Below are positions 5,951 to 9,795 of a stretch of 9,795 nt of DNA, piece by piece. Under the pieces are notes generated by a model. That model was not told the DNA's origin. It saw only the letters and a list, made by a program, of their open reading frames with translations, and made no database searches. The position numbers were made by a program, and so were the translations under genes. Source of the stretch: Enteractinococcus sp. (GTDB taxonomy: Bacteria; Actinomycetota; Actinomycetes; Actinomycetales; Micrococcaceae); NCBI GenBank assembly GCA_029267455.1, contig JAJUIX010000030.1:1-9795 (forward strand), written 5' to 3'. The stretch's first letter is position 1. Each line of letters begins with the position of its first letter.

Positions 5951-6439
5951 TTAATAATCGCGAAGGTTCGAAATATTCGGGGCTTCTTCTTCCTCGACGT
6001 ACCAGCAGGTTTCAACCTCACCGGAGGAGCCCAATTGATCGGTGCGCAGATCTGTCTCGTAGTACTTCGTGAGGTCTTTACCGGCTGCGTTCGGGTCCTC
6101 ATCAGGCCCTATGAACACTGTCTTATAGCCGGCAACCGCGGCGGTATCCGTGCGGACTCGTATCGCACATCCCACGGTAGCTTCGGGTTCTTTGGTGACT
6201 TCGAACTCCACCCAGGCTTCAGACTCGTTCTGGATGTCATAGCCCACGGTTTTATACGCGAGCATACTTGAGCTAGAAGAAAAAGCGAACCAAAAGGTCA
6301 TGGCGACGGCGCCGATGAGCGCAATAATGGCAATAATACGTCTCGTTTTTGGAGAAAGACGAGACTGTTTGGCGCCACCATACCGTGTCGCTACACTATT
6401 GTCGGCAGAGGCCGTCGCCTGATTCGCATTCGAAACCAT
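5951..6439 (-). CDS. DUF4307 family single-pass membrane protein
   Basis: This 162-aa protein has a polar N-terminus containing RYGG (19-22), one TM segment at about 34-53 after a basic patch (KTRR, 31-34), and an extracytoplasmic domain. Conserved features of that domain are VGYDIQNESEAWVEFEV (65-81), a cysteine in TVGCAIRV (91) and a second cysteine near the end (C145), which could form a disulfide outside the cell. This is the DUF4307 layout (PF14155), whose members sit between greA and mca in many actinobacteria (Rv1081c in M. tuberculosis). The function is unknown. The start is ATG 6439: the frame extends far upstream, but that extension runs into mca on the other strand. A -10-like TAGGCT (6450-6455) ends 10 nt before the ATG and there is no clear Shine-Dalgarno, so the mRNA is leaderless or nearly so. 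The gene is divergent from mca. Confidence 0.85.
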   Translation of the reverse strand: MVSNANQATASADNSVATRYGGAKQSRLSPKTRRIIAIIALIGAVAMTFWFAFSSSSSMLAYKTVGYDIQNESEAWVEFEVTKEPEATVGCAIRVRTDTAAVAGYKTVFIGPDEDPNAAGKDLTKYYETDLRTDQLGSSGEVETCWYVEEEEAPNISNLRDY

Positions 6440-6442
6440 ATC

Positions 6443-6460
6443 GGGCTTTAGCCTAATACA
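6443..6460. promoter_or_regulatory. Shared divergent promoter region of the DUF4307 gene and mca
   Basis: The 88-bp gap contains TTTAGCCTAATACAG. Read on the minus strand, TAGGCT (6450-6455, in TGTATTAGGCT) is the proposed -10 for the DUF4307 gene, with TTCGGA (6474-6479) 18 nt upstream as a possible -35. Read on the plus strand, TAGCCT (6449-6454) or TAATAC (6454-6459) could be the -10 of mca, giving a leader of about 60-67 nt. The two -10 elements overlap. Confidence 0.4.
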
Positions 6461-6513
6461 GCCGACATCGCGGTCCGAATTGTGTCCGCCGTCAGCGGCA
6501 CAAGTCAGTAGCC

Positions 6514-6519
6514 AAGGAG
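6514..6519 (+). promoter_or_regulatory. Ribosome binding site fixing the mca start
   Basis: AAGGAG lies 8 nt before the ATG at 6528, which supports this start over the in-frame GTG at 6480. Confidence 0.8.
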
Positions 6520-6527
6520 TCCTTGTC

Positions 6528-7490
6528 ATGTCGTCGAATCCCCAGCTGTCACCTGACGCTGATACAGAGTTGCCTGATTCAACCGGTTTACGGTTGTTAG
6601 CGGTGCACGCCCACCCGGACGATGAAGCCTCCAAGGGGGCAGCAATGATGGCCGCATACGTCCACGCCGGGGCTCGGGTCATGGTGGCAACTGCTACTGA
6701 CGGTTCCCAAGGCGACATCATTAACCCGCACTATGGCGAATCAGTGCGTGTGGACCGCGACATCACGGCGGTGCGGTTCCAGGAAATGGCTGAATCGGCC
6801 AGGATCTTGGAGATTGAACACCGCTGGTTGGGCTTCCGCGATTCTGGCTACCCAGAAGGAGACGACCCCATGGCGAACCTTGAACCGGGATGTTTCGCGG
6901 ATCTGCCACTCGAAGATGCAGCTGCTCCGCTGGTGCGATTGATTCGTGAATTCAAACCACATGTGCTGGTGACCTATGACGAAATCGGTGGCTACCCGCA
7001 CCCTGATCACTTGCGAACGCACGCCATCTCGATGGAGGCCTACGAGAAATCCGGTGACCCGGATGCTTACCCTGGCACTGGGAAGCCCTGGGAAATCTCC
7101 AAGCTCTACTACGACCGCGCCTTCAACCCTGATAAGTTCAAGGCAGTGCATAAGGCACTGTTGGATAACGGCTACGAGTCGCCATATGCTAAACGAATTG
7201 AGTGGTACGACAGGGTAGCTGCCGGTGAAGATGATCCCGATGCGTGGCGCTTGACTCATCACGAGGTCACCACCCAGGTCCATGCGGCGGCGTATTTAGA
7301 GTATCGGGATGCCGCTTTACGGGCGCATCGATCGCAGGTCGACTCACACGGGATGTTTTTCTTTACGCCAAATGAGATTATCCGGAAGCACTGGCCCTGG
7401 GAAGACTACGTCCTGATTGACTCAAAAGTTCCAACCACCTTGCCCGAGAGCGATTTATTCGCAGGGCTCCGAGACACAACGGTAGAATAA
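6528..7490 (+). CDS. mca: Mycothiol S-conjugate amidase Mca
   Basis: Mca is a zinc amidase of the LmbE-like/PIG-L family. It cleaves mycothiol S-conjugates of electrophiles and antibiotics to a mercapturic acid (exported) and GlcN-inositol (recycled). In the 320 residues the metal-binding motif AHPDDE lies at 28-33 (H29 and D32 as ligands, D31 as the likely general base), and the third ligand H161 is in HPDHLR. DDEASKG puts a lysine at K36, equivalent to Mca Lys19 of M. tuberculosis and absent from the paralogue MshB, so Mca is preferred over MshB. The N-terminus is about 17 residues longer than the mycobacterial protein. TDGSQGDIINP (58-67) differs from the usual TGGERG but keeps the position. 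It is the first gene of a tight plus-strand cluster; the next gene starts 7 nt after its stop. Confidence 0.93.
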   Translation: MSSNPQLSPDADTELPDSTGLRLLAVHAHPDDEASKGAAMMAAYVHAGARVMVATATDGSQGDIINPHYGESVRVDRDITAVRFQEMAESARILEIEHRWLGFRDSGYPEGDDPMANLEPGCFADLPLEDAAAPLVRLIREFKPHVLVTYDEIGGYPHPDHLRTHAISMEAYEKSGDPDAYPGTGKPWEISKLYYDRAFNPDKFKAVHKALLDNGYESPYAKRIEWYDRVAAGEDDPDAWRLTHHEVTTQVHAAAYLEYRDAALRAHRSQVDSHGMFFFTPNEIIRKHWPWEDYVLIDSKVPTTLPESDLFAGLRDTTVE

Positions 7491-7497
7491 TCCCATC

Positions 7498-7872
7498 ATG
7501 CTCCTCTATACGATTTTTTCCAACGTTGTCATCGCCGGCGTTGAAGACCCGACCCTGCGCGAAGGTTTGCGCGAAGAAGACGTCACTCCCGGCATCGTTG
7601 GTTTCCTGGCAACCTTTGCCTTTGTCCTCGTCGCCATCGTCCTCTTCCGGATCATGATCCGCCAGATCCGGCGCGTCAAACTTCGCTCAACCACCGCCGA
7701 AGACATGCTCGTTGAACGTAACCAGCCCCAGCTGAGCCCCGAAGAACGGCAGCGGCCAGAAGTGGATGAACTTGAGCAAAGCCAGACCGAAATACTTCGC
7801 AAAAAGTATCCCGGTTATCTCGATATGCCCACCCTGGAGGCTCAAGAACCCGACTCCGGTCGCGATGACTAG
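7498..7872 (+). CDS. Small single-pass membrane protein in the mca-uppS cluster
   Basis: This 124-aa protein has a short N-terminus with TLREGLREEDVTPG and one TM segment at about 32-51 (IVGFLATFAFVLVAIVLFRI). A basic cytoplasmic boundary follows (RQIRRVKLR, about 55-63), then a charged Glu/Gln-rich C-terminal tail. The 'DVTPG + TM + RRxRR' layout is like the small membrane protein that follows mca in other actinobacteria (Rv1083 in position), although those are shorter. The function is unknown. The ATG is 7 nt after the mca stop, with no Shine-Dalgarno. It may be translated by coupling to mca, or from a leaderless transcript using TAGAAT (7483-7488), 9 nt upstream. The stop codon overlaps the ribosome site of the next gene. 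Confidence 0.75.
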   Translation: MLLYTIFSNVVIAGVEDPTLREGLREEDVTPGIVGFLATFAFVLVAIVLFRIMIRQIRRVKLRSTTAEDMLVERNQPQLSPEERQRPEVDELEQSQTEILRKKYPGYLDMPTLEAQEPDSGRDD

Positions 7873-7885
7873 GATCGGCTAGCGC

Positions 7886-8683
7886 ATGGCCACCTCACCT
7901 CTGGGCGCGCTGCGGGTGCCCGACTTCGTCTACCGGTTCTACGAACGACGACTCGCAAGCACTCTGATTCCCGAACAGCTCCCCGGCCACATCGGCGTGG
8001 TGCTGGACGGCAACCGCCGATGGGCCAAACAAACCGGGGCCTCAACCGCCTACGGGCACCAAGTCGGTGCAGAAAAAATCCACGAATTCCTCCACTGGGT
8101 CGCGGAGTTCAACATCCCGGTCGTGACGCTCTACATGCTGTCGACCGAAAACCTCAACCGCGATAAAGCGGAACTTGAACCGCTCATCCGGATTATCGCC
8201 AATACGCTCCGAAAACTCGGCAACGGCCTCGCGGACGGAACACAACTGAAAGTCCATCCGGTCGGAGATTACAGCATCTTGCCGCCCGATCTTGCCTCAT
8301 TGCTCACCGAAACTGCTGAAGCTACGAAAGATCACGTCGGCGTCCACGTCAACGTTGCAATCGGCTACGGCGGCCGAGAAGAAATTGTAGACGCCGCCAG
8401 GGCGTTTCTCATTGATGCTTCGGAAGCCGGCTATACCCTTGATCAAGCCATTGACACCCTGGATGTGGCAGCAATTTCTGATCGCCTCTACACTCGGGGC
8501 CAACCGGATCCAGATCTGGTGATTCGCACCTCGGGCGAACAACGTCTCTCGGGATTTCTCATGTGGCAATCCGCTTACTCAGAGTTTTATTTTTGTGAGG
8601 CGCTCTGGCCGGCATTCCGCCGAGTAGACTTCATCCGGGCGCTACGTGACTATGCATCGCGTAACCGCCGCTTCGGTGCATAG
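7886..8683 (+). CDS. uppS: Cis-prenyltransferase, Rv1086-like (annotated isoprenyl transferase)
   Basis: Enzymes of this family condense isopentenyl diphosphate with allylic diphosphates in Z geometry to make polyprenyl carriers for cell-wall glycans. The 265 residues contain the catalytic signature GVVLDGNRRWAK (37-48, Asp41 binding Mg-diphosphate), STENLNR (86-92), NVAIGYGGREEIVDA (156-170) and the IPP-binding block DLVIRTSGEQRLSGF (210-224) with MWQSAYSE. The phrase LYTRGQPDPDLVIRTSGEQRLSGF closely resembles M. tuberculosis Rv1086, the (2Z,6E)-farnesyl diphosphate synthase, more than the long-chain synthase Rv2361c. A short product is therefore more likely than undecaprenyl diphosphate; the symbol follows common annotation. 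AGGA at 7871-7874 lies 11 nt before the ATG. The position after mca matches mycobacterial gene order. Confidence 0.93.
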   Translation: MATSPLGALRVPDFVYRFYERRLASTLIPEQLPGHIGVVLDGNRRWAKQTGASTAYGHQVGAEKIHEFLHWVAEFNIPVVTLYMLSTENLNRDKAELEPLIRIIANTLRKLGNGLADGTQLKVHPVGDYSILPPDLASLLTETAEATKDHVGVHVNVAIGYGGREEIVDAARAFLIDASEAGYTLDQAIDTLDVAAISDRLYTRGQPDPDLVIRTSGEQRLSGFLMWQSAYSEFYFCEALWPAFRRVDFIRALRDYASRNRRFGA

Positions 8684-8740
8684 CGACAGAGTTTTCCACA
8701 GCCAGGTGTCAGCCTCTACCCGGTAGTACTTGGGTTGGCT

Positions 8741-8746
8741 AAGGTG
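8741..8746 (+). promoter_or_regulatory. Ribosome binding site favouring the GTG start at 8753
   Basis: AAGGTG lies 6 nt before the GTG at 8753. In-frame TTG 8735 and GTG 8744 are possible alternatives but have weaker upstream sequence. Confidence 0.55.
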
Positions 8747-8752
8747 ACACAC

Positions 8753-9274
8753 GTGATTCATCTCATTGCTCAGGATCTTGCGGCCGGGACGCTGCCCTTG
8801 GCTTCGGTGGTCTTCCTTACTGCCGCCCTTGCATGGTTTGTCTTCTGCGGCATCGTGCTGTGGATAGTAGATGTACGGGAACACCGGCTTCCGAACGCCT
8901 GGACGGGTCTGCTATTCGTCGGCGGTGGTCTTCTTTTAATAGCAACGACCCTGGCTGCTCCCGATGAGTCTGTGTTGACGAATCGCGTGGTGACGACCCT
9001 GATTGGATCAATGGGGTATCTTTCCGTCATGTTCGTCTTACACCTGGTGACTCGTGCCGGCCTCGGCATGGGCGATGTGAAACTGGCGGCCGGCTTGGGT
9101 CTCTACACCGGCTTCATTGGTCTTGAAGCCCTGATTGCCGGGGTGGTGCTCGCCTTCGTCTTTGGCGGCCTCCAGGCGGTGTATCTCGTGCTATTCCGCG
9201 GTGGCAAACGCTCCACCAAGATTGCATTTGGACCTGCGATGCTCGCGGCTTGTCTCGGAGTCCTCATCATGTGA
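8753..9274 (+). CDS. A24-family prepilin-type peptidase, short form
   Basis: This polytopic aspartyl protease of the type IV prepilin peptidase family (PF01478) is 173 aa from the GTG at 8753. Both catalytic aspartates are visible: D40 in WIVDVREHRLPN and D108 in the GxGD motif GMGDVK (105-110). The C-terminal KIAFGPAMLAACLG is also typical. There are about six hydrophobic segments. It lacks the N-terminal methyltransferase domain and CxxC zinc site of full-length PilD (about 280 aa) and so resembles TadV/CpaA or the short actinobacterial forms. It would cut prepilin leaders at the inner membrane for Tad/Flp or competence pili. No pilin, ATPase or TadC-like gene lies in the window, so the substrate is elsewhere. 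It follows uppS by 69 nt and may have its own promoter (TAGTAC near 8724) or be read through. Confidence 0.87.
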   Translation: MIHLIAQDLAAGTLPLASVVFLTAALAWFVFCGIVLWIVDVREHRLPNAWTGLLFVGGGLLLIATTLAAPDESVLTNRVVTTLIGSMGYLSVMFVLHLVTRAGLGMGDVKLAAGLGLYTGFIGLEALIAGVVLAFVFGGLQAVYLVLFRGGKRSTKIAFGPAMLAACLGVLIM

Positions 9275-9340
9275 AGTGCCTCCCGCACGCTGTGACAACT
9301 ATGAAGCAACATCGCTGACCACTGCGACAAAGAAAACACA

Positions 9341-9373
9341 GAACAAGCATTTGTTCATGCTTTTGAGAAAGCA
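9341..9373. repeat. Three overlapping inverted repeats upstream of the monooxygenase
   Basis: Perfect arms are GAACAA/TTGTTC (9341-9346 and 9351-9356, 4-nt spacer), AAGCAT/ATGCTT (9345-9350 and 9357-9362, 6-nt spacer) and TGCTTT/AAAGCA (9358-9363 and 9368-9373, 4-nt spacer). They share bases, so only some can form at once. They could be a regulator binding site or alternative RNA hairpins. This is the main content of the 188-bp gap 9275-9462. Confidence 0.55.
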
Positions 9374-9416
9374 CGCTGACTCGCAGGTTATCTTTGCTTC
9401 CACCGAGTTTTCACAC

Positions 9417-9426
9417 CAGTACACTG
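9417..9426 (+). promoter_or_regulatory. Possible -10 (TACACT) of the monooxygenase within a small palindrome
   Basis: TACACT (9420-9425) fits TANNNT and would give a leader of about 30 nt before the GTG at 9463. It sits inside CAGT-AC-ACTG (9417-9426). No clear -35 is present at 17-18 nt. Weak evidence. Confidence 0.3.
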
Positions 9427-9462
9427 CAAAGCAATTCAGAATTCGTGAGAGGAGCCAGGGTA

Positions 9463-9795
9463 GTGCGGATTGCAATCATCGGTGCGGGGATAGCCGGGCT
9501 AGTAGCGGCGTGCAGCTTACAACGCGACGATCACGACGTCACCGTATATGAACAACGCAAAGATCCCAATGCCGATGGTGCCGGCTTGTCCTTGTTCGGC
9601 AACGCCTTCGCCGCGCTAGATACGGTTGGACTGGGAGATACCGTACGCGAGATTTCGGATAACACGTTGCCCACGCTCCGGACCGGACAGCGCACACCCG
9701 ACGGGACTTGGTTGACAACGATGCCCCACCAAACCGTTGGAGAGTTACACGCCGTGCACCGGGTGACGCTTCACAACACCCTGCTTGACTTGCTA
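9463..9795 (+). CDS. FAD-dependent monooxygenase (partial, N-terminal 111 residues)
   Basis: This frame is open from GTG 9463 to the window edge; I translated it directly. The start is supported by GAGAGGAG (9447-9454) 8 nt upstream and by the immediate Rossmann motif. RIAIIGAGIAGLVAA carries GxGxxG at G7, G9 and G12, and the acidic end of the second strand is E30 in VTVYEQR, the FAD ribose contact. GAGLSLFGNAFAALDTVGLGD (42-62) is the 'G.gi.l..na..aL..lGl' stretch of PF01494 aromatic-ring hydroxylases. AVHRVTLHNTLLDLL matches the 'vhRa.L...L' segment that follows in that family. The substrate cannot be inferred: salicylate/PHBH-like enzymes, zeaxanthin-epoxidase-like enzymes and resistance monooxygenases share this fold. 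The upstream repeats suggest local regulation. Confidence 0.88.
   Translation, partial: MRIAIIGAGIAGLVAACSLQRDDHDVTVYEQRKDPNADGAGLSLFGNAFAALDTVGLGDTVREISDNTLPTLRTGQRTPDGTWLTTMPHQTVGELHAVHRVTLHNTLLDLL

Noticed and set aside
6440..6721. N-terminal extension of the DUF4307 gene to 6721 (94 extra codons)
   Set aside because: It would cross the divergent promoter and overlap the mca coding region; family length and the -10 position fit ATG 6439.
8692..8700. TTTTCCACA, a DnaA-box-like 9-mer after the prenyltransferase gene
   Set aside because: A single copy with no clustered boxes, AT-rich unwinding region, dnaA or dnaN gene; chance occurrence is likely.
9276..9288. GTGC-CTCCC-GCAC hairpin after the prepilin peptidase as a terminator
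   Set aside because: Only a 4-bp stem with no T-run; too weak to support.
9135..9551. Plus-strand open frame of 138 codons crossing the gap before the monooxygenase
   Set aside because: It runs out of frame through the peptidase 3' end, the repeats and the monooxygenase start, with Arg/Ser-rich low-complexity content and no ribosome site.
1..9795. Signs of prophage, insertion sequence, CRISPR or defence island
   Set aside because: No transposase, integrase, terminal repeats, regularly spaced repeats or tRNA-linked attachment site seen; gene content is core actinobacterial. The Ltp-like gene alone is not evidence of a prophage.

Overview
The window looks like core chromosome of a moderate-GC actinomycete. 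I infer the Micrococcaceae or a relative (Yaniella/Enteractinococcus-like). The evidence is a mycothiol S-conjugate amidase (Mca), which implies mycothiol chemistry; a DUF4307 membrane protein beside greA; a Z-prenyl synthase of the mycobacterial Rv1086 type; GTG/TTG starts; and several genes that appear to have leaderless transcripts. The genus is a guess made without a database search.

Layout. Positions 1-825 (minus strand) hold a stand-alone GroES-like protein followed by a membrane-anchored protein with tandem Ltp-type repeats that runs off the left edge. On the plus strand come a Bax-inhibitor-1/YccA-family membrane protein (1000-1884), a strong hairpin (1913-1946), an AI-2E/PerM-family permease (2023-3231), and threonine ammonia-lyase with an ACT domain (3269-4525). 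ilvA overlaps tail-to-tail by 4 bp with a minus-strand gene resembling the GPP34/GOLPH3 family (4522-5187). Also on the minus strand are greA (5306-5794) and a DUF4307 protein (5951-6439). Divergent from these is a compact plus-strand cluster: mca (6528-7490), a small one-TM protein (7498-7872) and a cis-prenyltransferase (7886-8683), followed by a short A24 prepilin-type peptidase (8753-9274). The start of an FAD-dependent monooxygenase (9463 onward) reaches the right edge.

The block greA / DUF4307 / mca / small membrane protein / Z-prenyl synthase matches the gene order I recall around Rv1080c-Rv1086 of Mycobacterium tuberculosis, which supports those calls. No rRNA, tRNA, CRISPR array, transposase, prophage gene or replication origin was seen. 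No stretch over 300 bases lacks a gene; the longest gaps are 826-999 and 9275-9462.

I see no obvious new multi-gene system. The most interesting signals are regulatory: a terminator-like hairpin in the greA leader that could act as an attenuator or produce a small RNA; a 14-bp palindrome inside the proposed greA promoter; near-identical leaderless start regions on two unrelated genes; back-to-back -10 elements between DUF4307 and mca; and three overlapping, mutually exclusive inverted repeats ahead of the monooxygenase.
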